Origin: Delphinapterus leucas
Lineage: Eukaryota > Chordata > Mammalia > Artiodactyla > Monodontidae
NCBI RefSeq assembly: GCF_002288925.2
Contig: NW_022097993.1
Location: 13,394,615-13,458,614 of the forward strand
Direction of reading: 5' to 3'
Length of the DNA stretch: 64,000 bases
Below the pieces are notes generated by a model. The model saw nothing but the letters and a program-made list of their open reading frames with translations. It was not told where the DNA came from and ran no database searches. Both the position numbers and the translations under genes were made by a program. Positions 50,011 to 61,841 of the stretch are shown one piece after another. Numbering within the stretch: position 1 is the stretch's first letter; the number at the start of each line of letters is the position of its first letter.

Positions 50011-50191
50011 ACTTGTAGTGTACACTTTAATATAATGTACGTTTTTTGTAGTAATTAAGTAAGCAACTGATTGTGATCCTTGACACTGTTAGTGATTAAA
50101 TGTCACATAGTTTTCACCTTGCCTTCTAAGAAAAGGTCATGAACAATCCTGTGATTGGATTTTCTTATCATTTTGAACTGATCTCAGTTTG

Positions 50192-50530
50192 CCTCTTTTT
50201 TTTTTTTTTTTTTTTTNNNNNNNNNNNNNNNNNNNNNNNNNNNNNNNNNNNNNNNNNNNNNNNNNNNNNNNNNNNNNNNNNNNNNNNNNNNNNNNNNNNN
50301 NNNNNNNNNNNNNNNNTTTTTTTTTTTTTTTTTGCAGTACGCGGGCCTCTCACTGTTGTGGCCTCTCCCATTGCGGAACACAGGCTCCGGACACACAGGC
50401 TCAGCGGCCATGGCTCACGGGCCCAGCCGCTCTGCGGCATGTGGGATCTTCCCGGACCGGGACACGAATCTGTGTCCTCTGCATCGGCAGGCGGACTCTC
50501 AACCACTGCACCACCAGGGAAGCCCTCTTC
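50192..50530 (-). mobile_element. CHR-type SINE with assembly gap in its tail
   Basis: The SINE body on the minus strand is at 50332-50526 ('gcagtacgcgggcctctcac' to 'accagggaagccc'). Its poly-A tail, seen as T on the plus strand, is broken by the N run. The frames that read through the N block are meaningless. Confidence 0.9.
50217..50316. other. Assembly gap, 100 N
   Basis: Exactly 100 N, bordered on both sides by T homopolymer. The round length suggests a gap of unknown size and not a measured one. Confidence 0.99.
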
Positions 50531-50798
50531 TTCTTTTTTTTTTTTTTAATACTGCTTTTTCTCAGAGTAGTTTTAGGCTCACAGCAAAATGGAGAGAAAT
50601 ATACAGGGATTTCCCATGCGCCCCAGAAATGCATAGTTCCCATTATCAACATCCCCTCTGGAGTGGTACATCTGTTACCAAAGTCCAGAGTTTGCATTAG
50701 GGTTCACTCTTGGTGTTGTACATTCTATGGGTTTGAAAAACTGTATAATGATATGTATCCACATTTACAGAATTATACAGAGTATTTTAACTGCCCTT

Positions 50799-51418
50799 AA
50801 AAGCCTTTGTGTGGCCAGGACATGGAAGCAGCCTAAGTGTCCACTGACAGATGAATGGATAAAGAAGATGTGGCCCATATATACAATGGAATATTACTCA
50901 GCCATAAAAAGAAACGAAATTGAGTTATTTGTAGTGAGGTGGATGGACCTAGAGTCTGTCCTGCAGAGTGAAGTAAATCAGAAAGAGAAAAACAAATACC
51001 CTACACTAACACATATATATGGAATCTAGAAAAAGAAAAACTTTCTGAAGAACCTAGGGGCAGGACAGGAATAAAGATGCAGATGTAGAGAATGGACTTG
51101 AGGATATGGGGAGGGGGAACGGTAAGCTGGGACGAAGTGAAAGAGCTTCATGGACGTAGATACACTACCAAATGTAAAATAGATAGCTAGTGGGAAGCAG
51201 CTGAATAGCACAGGGAGATCAGCTCTGTGCTTTGTGATGTAGCTCGGTGCTAGAGGGGTGGGATAGGGAGGGTGGGAGGGAGACACAAGATGGAAGGGAT
51301 ATGGGGATATAGGTATATGTATAGCTGATTCACTTTGTTATTCAGCAGAAACTAACACAACAATGTAAAGCAATTATACTCCAATAAAGATGTTAAAAAA
51401 AAAAAAAAAGCCTTTGTG
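50799..51418 (+). mobile_element. 5'-truncated LINE-1 (L1-E) with target-site duplications
   Basis: The L1 proper is at 50812-51405. It holds the last about 70 codons of ORF2 (stop at 51027-51029), the 3' UTR with a G-rich block at 51254-51281, and a poly-A tail. aaaagcctttgtg is found at 50799-50811 and again at 51406-51418. Low divergence from L1-D suggests a fairly young insertion. Confidence 0.93.
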
Positions 51419-51564
51419 CTCTACCCGTTCATCCCTCCCCCAACCCCTGGCAAGGACTGACTTTTTACTGCCTCCATAGTCCTGTCTTCTCCAGAATGTC
51501 ATACAGTTGGAATCATACAGTATGTAGCCTTTTCAGGTGAGCTTTTTTATGGCTTAGTAGCTCT

Positions 51565-51775
51565 TTTTTCTTTTTTTTTTTAATTGTTTTGATATGGACA
51601 ATTTTTAAAGTCTTTATTGAATTTGTTACAATATTGCTTCTGTCTTACGTTTTAATTTTTCGGCCACAAGGCACGTGGAATCTTAGCTCTCCAACCAGGG
51701 ATCGAACCCGCACCCCCTGCGTTGGAAGACAGAGTCTTAAACACTGGACCACCAGGGAAGTCCCCCAGCTCATTT
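51565..51775 (-). mobile_element. CHR-1-like SINE with distinct 3' tail
   Basis: On the plus strand it runs 'gatatggacaatttttaaag', 'ctttattgaatttgttacaa', 'gggatcgaacccgcacccc' (B box complement) and ends 'accaccagggaagtccc'. It has the same tail as the copies at 42148 and 61650. Confidence 0.88.
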
Positions 51776-52175
51776 TTTTTTAGTGCCAAATTATATTCTA
51801 TTGTTTGGAACTACCTAGTTTATTTATCTATTCACGCTCTGAAAGACAACTTGGTTGCTTCCAAGTTTGGGCAATTATGAATAAAGCTGCTAAAAATGTT
51901 TGTATACAAGCCCTTGTGTGGATGTAACTTTTCAATTCCTTTGGGTAGATACCAAGGCATGCAGTTGCTAGATTGTATGGTAAAAGTATGTTTAGGGTTG
52001 TAAGAAAGTCTCAAACTGTCTTCCAGAGTGGCTGCACCAGTATGCATTCCACCAGCAGTAAATGTTCCACAACCTCACCAGCGTTTGGTGTTGTCTGTAT
52101 TCTGGAGTTTGGCCTTTCTAATAAGTGTGTAGTGGTATTTCAGTGTTTTATTTTGATTTGCTTTTGATTTGGTAA

Positions 52176-54384
52176 TAAAAACATCTTTGCCTTAACCATA
52201 TACATATGTAGGTTCAAAATATGTTAATTAATAAAGAATTTAGGAATGCAGTTACAATATTTTAATTTGGCCTACCTGACATTATACTTTTCAGGGTAAT
52301 GCCAACTGTCATATGCTGATTCCCAGTACTGTACATTAGGTCAGAATCACAGCTTATTGAATTGGGAGAGTTCCCGTTAAGCCAGAGACAGCATGTAAAA
52401 CTGATTGATTGGTTCTTAAATTCTTGAGCATAGCTTTAGTGAATGAAAATATTGAATAAACCTGCAAGATTTAAGCAGCCCTGATTCACACAAATGGTGA
52501 AAAGAGGTAGGTCAAACAAGAATGCCTTTAACAGTAGTAGTAGTAGTACCAGTTATGATATCAAATGATAGTCTCATGTTTTCAAAACATCTTGGATATT
52601 CATCAAGTTTAATGTATATGAAGTTTTTGCTGAAGTAATTTGGTAAAAGTGATGAGGAGTTGGAAGTAACAAATATCTCAGTTAATATGTGACCCAATAA
52701 TGTATAATCAGGTCAATCAACCTTAAAAATTTAAATTTCAAAATCTAGATTTGACTAGAGTAAGTGCTTGATTCAAGGGGTACTTTTTCATCATTAATAA
52801 CTTCCATTTTGTATTCATAGACATCCTGTTGCTTTCAGAGAGTTACCATATTTGAAACCTAAAGTTTCAAGTTTCAGTAAATTTTGAGACTTTTCTTTAT
52901 CATGGGAAAATAAGTATTTTTAAAATTGATATGCACTTTGAGGAACAGCATTTTAAAAAATTATATTGTACTATTGCTGTATCTGCTAAGCACTTTAAAG
53001 AATATACATTAATATTCTTATATTTTCAGTTAAGTTCTAATTCCATTAACAGGGAAGCTGAGATCTGGAGACTCAACAAAAATCCCCAGATAAAATCACA
53101 TCATATTTGGAATTTTCCACACCATATGCTTAATCTACTCACATACATTTTTTACTTTTTTATCTATTATGCAAACTAGAGGATAGCCACAGATATTCTC
53201 TTCTACGTTCTTTCTAGTATCACTCTTGTTGTTATTCTTGTTGTTTTCCCCACCAATGTTAATGATAGAAAAGAAGAGCTTTTTTAGATAAGAACAGTTT
53301 TTTTCTGTTGTAAATTTGGTTGCAAACTCCAGTCTTTTGTGTTAAGAAAGAGTCTCAGTAATGCTTTTCAAAGTTCTCCTGTGTTGTAATTTCTAACTTA
53401 TATTCTATTGTTGAAATTCTTTTCCTGTATCTCACTTGTTCTGTATGCATTAGAAACAGGATGTGACCATGATCCTACCAACTGGCAAGCATCTCAAGTA
53501 CTTCCGGAAAGTCTTAGATTAGTTATAAGAAATATCAAGTGAAATTCAGCTTCTCTCATCTCCAGTTATACCAGAATCTTGGAAGAATGATCACTTGCAT
53601 ATGGTTTATTAAGTTGGATTGAGGAAAATTTTCTCAAGATTCTTCTGGCTAAGAGATATGTACTTTAACTTGTCCTGGACCTGAATATACGAAAGATCTG
53701 AAATATCTCCCACGTGAACAAGGAGTTACAAATAATATGTGGAACTTAAATGTTGAAAAATACAGCATTTAATTATATCTTGATTCATGTGAGTGCAAGA
53801 AAATACTTTTTTTTAATCATCTTGGTATCTACACAATTACTGTGAAACAAGAGGATGGGGATATATCTGAGTGTTTCTGAAGAAGGAATACTTCTGAAAA
53901 CAGTCTCCTCAAGGCTGAAGTAGAGGATGACAGAGAATTTCTTAGCATCCTCAAGAAAAGTAAAAAATAATAGTGAGCTAAAAATCACAAGAATAACATG
54001 GACTGAGATTAAAAAAGAGGTATATGACATAAGAAGGAATTTAATGGTAAAGAGATAAGATCTGAACTTATATTGGATGTAGAAAGAGCCAGATTTGATT
54101 CTAAAAACTTAAATCAGTAATTAAGAGTATCTCCAATAATGTAGTTGAGATTAATGTAATAATGAGAACAATGTGAGAAATCATTAATTCTGTATGGTGC
54201 AATATGAAAACATATATTTTAAAAGGTTTTTTATACCTAAGGAAAAACAAAGTGATATGGCAGAAGCAATAATCAACTTTATAATTGAAATGCAAAAGAA
54301 GAAAATACAAAGAAAAATGTTGACAGATTAGCACAAAAATTTTTAAATGTACAAATGTCAAAAAATACTATAAACAAAAGTCAT
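52176..54384. other. Unlabelled AT-rich region
   Basis: No gene is supported. An (AGT)n run lies at 52532-52548. The stretch at 53450-53760 has slightly mixed composition and could be an old relic, but no frame longer than about 80 codons or any domain was found. Confidence 0.45.
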
Positions 54385-54392
54385 ACAGCTAC

Positions 54393-55712
54393 ATGTGAAA
54401 GAATGAGATTAGAATACTCCCTAACACCATACACAAAAATAAACTCAAAATGGATTAAAGACCTAAATCTAAGGCCAGACATTATAAAACTCTTAGAGGA
54501 AAACATAGGCAGAACACTCTATGACATAAATCACAGCAAGATCCTTTTTGACCCACCTCCTAGAGAAATGGAAATAAAAACAAAAATTAACAAATGGATC
54601 TAATGAAACATAAAAGCTTTTGCACAGCAAAGGAAAACATAAACAAGATGAAAAGACAACCCTCAGAGTGGGAGAAAATATTTGCCAACAAAGCAACTGA
54701 CAAAGGATTAATCTCCAAAATTTACAAGCAGCTCAGGCAGATCAATATCAAGAAAACAAACAACCCAATCCAAAAATGGGCAGAGGACCTAAATACACAT
54801 TACTCCAAAGAAGATATACAGATTGCCAACAAACACATGAAAGGATGCTCAACATCACTAATTATGAGAGAAATGCAAATCAAAACTACAGTGAGATATC
54901 ACCTCACACTAGTCAGAATGGCCATCATTAAAAAGTCTACAAACAATAATTGATGGAGAGGGTGTGGAGAAAAGGGAACCCTCCTACACTGTTGGTGGGA
55001 AGGTAAATTTGTACAGCCCCTATGGAGAACAGTATGGCGGTTCCTTAAAAAACTACAAATAGAACTACTATATGACCCAGCAATCCCACTACTGGGCATA
55101 TACCCTGAGAAAGCCATAATTTCAAAAGAGTCATGTACCACAATGTTCACTGCAGCTCTATTTACAATAGTCAGGACATAGAAGCAACCCAAGTGTCCAT
55201 CGACAGATGAATGGATAAAGAAGATGTGGCACATATGTATAATGGAATATTATTCATCCATAAAAAGAAAGGAAATTGGGGGCTTCCCTGGCGGCGCAGC
55301 GGTTGAGAATCTGCCTGCTAGTACAGGGGACACGGGTTCGAGCCCTTGTCTGGGAGGACCCCACATGCCTCGGAGCAACTAGGCCCGTGAGCCACAACTA
55401 CTGAGACTGCGCGTCTGGAGCCTGTGCTCCACAACAAGAGAGACCGCGATAGTGAGAGGCCCTCGCCCCGTGATGAAGAGTGACCCCCGCTTGCCACAAC
55501 TAGAGAAAGCCCTCACACAGAAATGAAGACCCAACACAACAAAATTAAATAAATTAATTAATAAACTCCTACCCCCAACATCTAAAAAGAAAAGAAAGGA
55601 AATTGAGTTATTTTTAGTGAGGTGGATGGACCTATAGTCTGTCATACAGATTGAAGTAGGTCCGAAAGAGAACAACAAATACCGTACACTAACACATATA
55701 TATGGAATCTAA
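54393..55712 (+). pseudogene. L1-D ORF2 C-terminal relic
   Basis: Only the region after the reverse transcriptase is present. Readable blocks are [39 protein letters not shown] and [19 protein letters not shown]. The Cys region is damaged (a tgc-to-tga change near 54951 gives a stop where CWRGCGEK normally follows). Without endonuclease and polymerase domains it cannot act. Confidence 0.85.
55263..55605 (+). mobile_element. Long-form CHR SINE with 16-base target-site duplications
   Basis: The SINE proper is at 55279-55589, about 311 bases. It has the common 5' part plus a longer middle and 3' part ('gagtgacccccgcttgccac', 'agaaagccctcacacag', 'gaagacccaacacaac'), which the short copies lack. 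aaaagaaaggaaattg at 55263-55278 is repeated exactly at 55590-55605. The insertion lies inside L1-D. Confidence 0.94.
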
Positions 55713-56080
55713 AAAAAAAAAAAATGGTTCTGAAGAACCTAGGGGCAGGACGGGAATAAAGACGCAGATGTAGAAAATGGACCTGAGGACACGGGGAGGG
55801 GGAAGGGTAAGCTGGAACGAAGTGAGAGAGTGACATGGACATATATACACTACCAAACGTAAAATAGATAGCTAGTGGGAAGCAGCCACATAGCACAGGG
55901 AGATCAACTCGGTGCTTTGTGACCACCTAGAAGGGTGGGATAGGGAGGGTGGGAGGGAGACACAAGAGGGAGGAGATATGGGGATATATGTATACGTATA
56001 GCTGATTCACTTTGTTATAAAGCAGAAACTAACACACCATTGTAAAGCAACTATACTCCAACAAAAATGCTAAAAAAAAA

Positions 56081-59000
56081 CATATATATACACCAGTACC
56101 CATATGCCTTACATATATATACACAAGTCCCTGACATATGTGTCAGAGAGGAAATATTTTGAATATGTAACCAGCTTTTGATGCCTAATGGGTTGAATTT
56201 TGAAAATTCTAAAATAGAAATCAGTTATTATATGTACATAATTTTACACACACATCCAGACACACACAACATAGTCATTGTGTGTGTGTGTTTGTGTATG
56301 TTTGAAAGTAATATAACAATCCTGTAAATTACCTATTTTAGGTTGATGGAATTATTGACATTTTATCCAAATTTTCTACAACAAAATCTGAGTAATTTTA
56401 TAGTTCAAGAAAACCACAAACAGATGATTTTTTTTTAAATGATAAGTCATTAACTGATGTATAGTTAAGCATGAAGAATTTACATTAGAAAAGTTATAAT
56501 GGATATAAAGCAATTAAAGGTAAATCTACTAACTCTTATTCCCATCCAATTAGAGTTTATCAGTGTTTAGGTTTGCTTGCCTTTGTAAAGGGTCTTTTTG
56601 AGGAATATGTGTTCTTCCTAACAATTTTATCCAAAAAAATATCTCATTCACAGTGCCAACCAAGCCTGGACAGCCCCTATCTTATGTAAAGATTAAAATT
56701 CCTGAGTTTTTTCCCCCTCCTTCACTTTCACAGTTGTCTGTTCTTGTCACTGTACATTCTTATTCCAAACTACTTTTCTTTTCAATCAACCAATTCAGAA
56801 GGGAAAAAAATGCTCAGAAAGTTTTCACGCAAAGTACACATTTTAATGTATTCCTGGTATCTGAGGATTGAAGGCATCCATTAAATGGAGCTCCAGGCAG
56901 GTGTCAGTCAAGATATTTTCACGCTTGATCATTATGAGTAGTTCACAGGGCAATAGACAAAGACTCCAATGAAAACAAAAGCTGTGCTGAAATATATGTG
57001 TAACCTTGGAGTGCTAGGGGCAGCCTGTGAATACAGTCTCCACATTTTTCCATCTTTCTTTCAAAAATACCACAGCTACATTATTACTCTTGGGAGAAAA
57101 AGACCAAAGGCATTATATAGAATTGGTGATTAACTGGCAGCCCAAGGAGACCCAGGGTAGGTGCTAGAGACACCGCAGGCAGCTAAATAAAGAGCATCTG
57201 TACCAGTAGCATTTCTGTAGGTCTGTCTCCAGTCTTGAAATACTCTTGAATTTGATTATCAAAGTCACTCTCCCTCATAAACCTTGCCAAGGCATCTTGG
57301 CTACATCTGGATCGCATGTGAATTTTGATAAGTGCCATAGGAAAATGAAACAAGTGACACAGAAGAAAGCTATTGAATTTGCCCACCTCACATTTTTGAC
57401 ATTTTTTTTTCTACCTGTGTTTCTTTAAACCAACCTAAAACTATTGTAAGAAACATGTATCTTAAGGTTATGGTTTGTTACCCTCTGCTTCCAATTTTCC
57501 TGAGCATTTATTCAGGTGATAAATTAGTGATACTTCTCTCATTTCTGTTATGTGTTACCTGGTAATGATATTACTTTTTCCAGTCTGAAATAGCTTATCT
57601 CCTCAGCTCAAGAAGTAGAGACTGGAATAAGTTACTTTATATCCCCAAAAATCCCAGTAGGGGATATGGCACACGGAGAAGAAATAGCTGCTGACTGATT
57701 AACTGATGATTAAGAAAATGAGAAAAATTGATATACTACACAAGAGTTTGTTATCACTGGCATATACTAATATAAAGTAAAAATCATTTCAATGATTCAA
57801 AATGAATACACATTCTTTCCTTTTTGGATGGACCATCTATTATATAGTTCCCTGGGATTATTTAGCTTTTCTATGACTACCATACCAACGGCACAACGCG
57901 ACAAGAACAGTTTGAGTATTATAAATATTAATGAACTAATGTGCACATTTAAGGCAACTCAAATACTGCTTTTATGGAATTGTCTTTACATGATTTTGTT
58001 TAAGTTGGTTTGTCACAGTGTAGAGCACAGTTTTATTAGAAAATGCTTCTACTCATTCCAAGAGTGTATTCAAATACTGTCAGTAAGAATTAAAGTCAGA
58101 AGCAGGTGCAAAGACTGGGGGTGAGACTTAGATAATAGAAGTACAATGTTTAAATGAAAGTATTTTCTCACATTCTAAAGGGAGTGGGAAGTAAGACCAT
58201 GAAATTTGGCTCACATCTTGTAAAAGGAGATGGATACCCAGTGATGTGATATTACAGCCATGCCTTGTGTTCTGGCTTGCTTCCTCCTCCAAGGATGGGT
58301 AGACCAACTTAGTCACTGTCACCAGTAAATATTTATTGGACAGCCGCAAGGAACCTGGTATGTAGATATAGATTCAGACTGCATGAACGTGCCTTATCAT
58401 CTTTCTAATAACAAAGCCTAGTTAATGTAAATGTTAGAATACTGCATTTTCCCAAAATTTGTGCATTTTTAATTCCATACTCAGTTTATTTGGTCTGGTA
58501 TTGTGTGTTGTTTAGATTACATGGCCAGGGAAAGATACAAATAGTCAGGACAATAATTAGATAAGCAGATGAATAACATAAAAAAAGTTCCTCCTGTATC
58601 AGCACCTGTTTATAAATGAACTAAAATCAGTGTGCTTTTCTTTAAAATCACATACAAGGGGCACACCTCTGCATTCCCAGACAATGGGAAAATACAAGAG
58701 CAATGTTTAGATCACATCAGCCTTTGGTCTTGTCCAAGACATTGTACAAGATAACTGAATTGTTTAATATGCAGCTGGATTGTTTCAGTTGTTCCTTCCA
58801 TCGTTCACTATTGAATGATACTTAACTCCCCTAAGAATAATTTAAACAAAATTTCTATCTTTGCTTTCCAACCAGCTGAGATCAGTTGCTTAATAATGAG
58901 TAAATAAACAATCTAGTACTTTAATCAGTATTGTTATACACCTGAAAACTGCTATGTAAACACCTCTGTGCTCTGCTACATGTATCACATTTGTTTTCTG

Positions 59001-59640
59001 CAGTAATTTTCATTAGATTGGCATATGAGGAAGAAACTATAGAGCATTTTCTTTGAGATGGCATGAACTAGACATTAGCATTAGCTCTGCCTGATTGAAG
59101 AGCCTATATGATTAGGATGAACATAATGCACATTGGCGAAAGCAAAATCAAGGGAATAACAGGACCTTGATACAGTTCTAATTACAGTGGGAAAGGGTTT
59201 TAGTGATTGTGAAAAAGTACAATATGGGAAGCAGCTTTTTATTTTCAGACTGTTCATTAGGTAAAAGAGAATTTTTCCTCTCTTTAGGAAATTCTAGGAC
59301 AGTAGCTGAACCTAATAAAGGCAGCTTTATTTTCAGTATATTATACTGAACCAGAATTATGACATTTAAATATTTTATTATTAACTCAGGGAAAGTTAGT
59401 AACAGTGATAAAACTATGAGTAAACACCTATTAATTAGTAATTATTAGGACCAAAGAATGATAGCTTGATAATATAATGATAAAGAAAACAATTACTATA
59501 TTTCAACAATAGCTAGCAATAACATTGTCAAAGGTTAAATTTTGTTATGCTTACAATTTCAATTTTTACCATGATCATATTTACTTTGAGATCTAGTACC
59601 TTGAAAATTAGGTTTTAATACTGTCTTTTTTCTTGATATA
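56081..59640. other. Unlabelled region, no gene seen
   Basis: About 3.5 kb without recognised coding sequence or named repeats. A short (CA)n and (TG)n pair lies at 56245-56300. The 110-codon frame at 57792-58124 has no domain. Confidence 0.5.
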
Positions 59641-59652
59641 AAAATTTATTCA

Positions 59653-59862
59653 GGGCTTCCCGGGTGACGCAGTGGTTGAGGATCTGCCTGCTGATGCAGG
59701 GGACATGGGTTCGTGCCCCGGTCTGGGAAGATCCCACGTGCCGCAGAGCGGCTGGGCCCATGAGCCATGGCCGCTGACCTTCACGTCCAGAGCCTGTGCT
59801 CCACAACGGGAGAGGCCACAGCAGTGAGAGGCCCGCATACCGCAAAAAAAAAAAAAAAAAAA
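59653..59862 (+). mobile_element. CHR-type SINE
   Basis: It starts 'gggcttcccgggtgacgc', has 'gggttcgtgccccgg' and ends 'cccgcataccgc' with an A tail of about 18 bases. Flanking aaaatttattca and aaaattttcata may be a decayed target-site duplication. Confidence 0.92.
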
Positions 59863-59879
59863 TTTTCATAGGGCTTGAA

Positions 59880-60740
59880 ATAGACAAAGATAGCAATATC
59901 CCCAGAAGCTTCCAAGGCCTGATGAAATGAAAATAACAGGTCAGTCATTCAATTAAATAAAACATAAAGCTCAGAAAATTAATAAATCATTCAACTGTTT
60001 CATTTGAAAAGTGCATTGAAATCTCATTCATTAAATTTTAACTGTAAGAGTTTATGCAAAGAGTACCTTTCTGAAAAGTTATACGGCTGTTGGTGGCATA
60101 TATACATCTCTTCTAGCAGTGTAATTTACATTGATTAAAAATTGGGCATGGTTCATGCTTTATGCTGCTGAATTTTTATGGTTTTAGGTCTAAAGTCCAA
60201 TTTCCTGGGAAATGTAATTTTAGGCCAAATGCAGGTTATGCATGGGCTGTAGCTACCACTCAACTCTCACCTTTCCACTTCTGGAAAGAACAAACAAAAC
60301 CTCCACAAATTCCATTCAGTAGACCAAGTCACATAAACAACAGCCATTTGAATGAGTCAGATAGATTTCCTCTCCAAGGGGTGTGGCCCTTTATTCTGAA
60401 GTGGCAGCTACCACCTCACCAGGGTACTAGGAATGGTGACACACACATGCAAACTAGTCTTCTCACCTTTAAGGCTTCATGTTTGTTCAGGGATGATCCT
60501 CTTGTCTACAATCACAAAGAAATCCATCCATGAAGAGGAAATACTGAATATATTAAAATTGGTTCAACTTCTTAAATTAAACACAGATATCCTTAAAATG
60601 AGAAAATAACTTAGTTTCACTCTCTCATTTCCTATATTCTTTAAATTTCTTCATATATTAAAACGTAATCATAGTATTGCAAATCCTGACATTATAGACT
60701 GAATCTTTAAATGATATTTTGTCTTGTTCTATTTTCTTTT
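59880..60740. other. Unlabelled region; one 123-codon frame without support
   Basis: The frame at 60162-60533 is the longest here outside repeats, but it shows no domain, no splice-site context I can defend and no repeat identity. I treat it as chance. Confidence 0.4.
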
Positions 60741-60754
60741 CTTTTCAGTGATAC

Positions 60755-61440
60755 TGAGAAAATATTCCAGGCTTTAGAGAAAATAGATCTGGGTGTAAAT
60801 CCTACCTCTTCAAATAAATTTGTAATTTTAGTTAATAACCATACTGAGCCTAAGTTTCTTTAAACTTAAAAAATTATAATAGTACCAATTGCAAAGTAAA
60901 GAATGTCACTTGTCATCTGGTTCTATAAGGATGAAATAATTAGCCATTGCAGCTGCTGACCTTCAACACCCCTGAAAGGAATTCAGGGTGGAGATCAGGA
61001 GTGAGGCCCTCTGTGCTCCTGCAAAAACTGGCAGAACAGCCCTTCAGATAGTTAGATATGTTCAGTAGAAGATTTTATGAGCCCAATTTCTTGCATCTTC
61101 TCATGTCTATAAAAGCACTAAATTCATTAATGGGGATGTCTACTCCTCATAACTAGCAGCAACCTTCTGCCAAAATGTGTGTTGACTGCATGTATCCTCT
61201 TTCACTAGTCATGTGTAATACAGGCCTTCCCTACTTCTCTGGAGCAGTTCCTCAGAGCTATCTAAGAGGCTGTCTCCTGGGCCACAGTCCTCAGTAAGCC
61301 CCAAATAAAACAACTCAGAACTCACACATTTATTTTAGTCAGCACAATGTTGTACCAATGTTACGTCCTCTAGGAAAGGAAAAATTTATGAAGCCTCTGA
61401 TATAGAAAGCCTTCAATAAATGGTAGCTATTAAAAAGAGA
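60755..61440 (+). repeat. MIR SINE interrupted by a solo LTR
   Basis: MIR-like 'atctgggtgtaaatcctacc', 'gagcctaagtttctttaaac' and 'aggatgaaataatta' precede the LTR at 60954. The usual MIR end ('ccttcaataaatggtagctatt', 61411-61432) follows it. The two parts fit as one MIR opened by the LTR. Confidence 0.6.
60954..61344 (+). mobile_element. Solo LTR, ERV1-like
   Basis: The ends form a perfect inverted pair, tgctgac (60954-60960) and gtcagca (61338-61344). A TATA-like 'tctataaaag' lies at about 61107-61117. A polyadenylation signal 'aataaaa' lies at about 61303-61309, after the 'ggagcagttcctcagagc' stretch. This order (promoter, signal, R/U5-like tail) is that of a retroviral LTR, and the sequence resembles ERV1-type LTRs of cetartiodactyls. 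No internal retroviral sequence is nearby, so it is probably a recombined solo LTR. Target duplications are not evident. Confidence 0.65.
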
Positions 61441-61615
61441 TCTCTATGTAGTAAATGCAATTTTTCATGTTTAGGAAATATAATAATGTAAGTTCTTACA
61501 GCACTTTCTAATACAGGATATTCCAAGCTGTCCATAAAAGTGGTTTTGTGAAGCAGAATGCTTGCCTAAATGCATCAATAAACTACAATATATTTGGTTT
61601 AACTATAAATTATTT

Positions 61616-61841
61616 CAGAATATATATATATTATTGTTTTTAAGATTTTTTTTGATGTGGACAATTTTTAAAGTCTTTATTGAATTTGTTACAATATTGC
61701 TTCTGTTCTATGTTTTTGTTTTTTTGGCCATGAGCATGTGGGATCTTAGCTCCCCGACCAGAGATTGAACCTGCAACCCCTGCATTGGAAGGCAAAGTCT
61801 TAACTGCTGGACTGCCAGGGAAGTCCCCAGAATACATATAT
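61616..61841 (-). mobile_element. CHR-1-like SINE with distinct 3' tail
   Basis: The SINE proper is at about 61645-61827. On the plus strand it runs 'gatgtggacaatttttaaag', 'ctttattgaatttgttacaa', 'gagattgaacctgcaacccc' and 'actgccagggaagtcccc'. cagaatatatatat at 61616-61629 and cagaatacatatat at 61828-61841 form the target-site duplication with one mismatch. Confidence 0.9.

Larger units (their letters stand above)
50548..52175 (-). mobile_element. Old L1 (L1M type), split by two later insertions
   Basis: Pieces at 50548-50798, 51419-51560 and 51770-52175 are colinear on the minus strand. Landmarks are 'cacagcaaaatggagaga', 'gaatgtcatacagttggaatc', 'ggttgcttccaagtttgg' and 'gtgtgtagtggtatttcag'. 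They join smoothly if the young L1 (50812-51405) and the SINE (about 51575-51770) are removed. Diverged ORF2 C-terminal and 3' sequence of an ancient L1. Confidence 0.8.
54385..56080 (+). mobile_element. 5'-truncated LINE-1 (L1-D)
   Basis: It starts within the last third of ORF2 ('cagctacatgtgaaagaat'), runs to a stop at 55710-55712, and continues with a 3' UTR and a final A tract near 56071-56079. Much of the reading frame is still open (54355-54603 and 54594-54953), so this copy is less decayed than L1-A and L1-C. A long CHR SINE interrupts it at 55279-55589. The outer target duplication is not clear. Confidence 0.9.

Noticed and set aside
50139..50800. Long frames of up to 203 codons around the gap
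   Set aside because: They read through 100 N and poly-T, then through a SINE. Not real coding sequence.
53450..53760. Possible processed pseudogene
   Set aside because: Some frame-like stretches are present, but frequent stops, no recognised protein, no poly-A tail and no target duplications.
60162..60533. 123-codon plus-strand frame as a possible novel gene
   Set aside because: No recognisable domain, start context or neighbouring exons. A conservation test would be needed before any claim.
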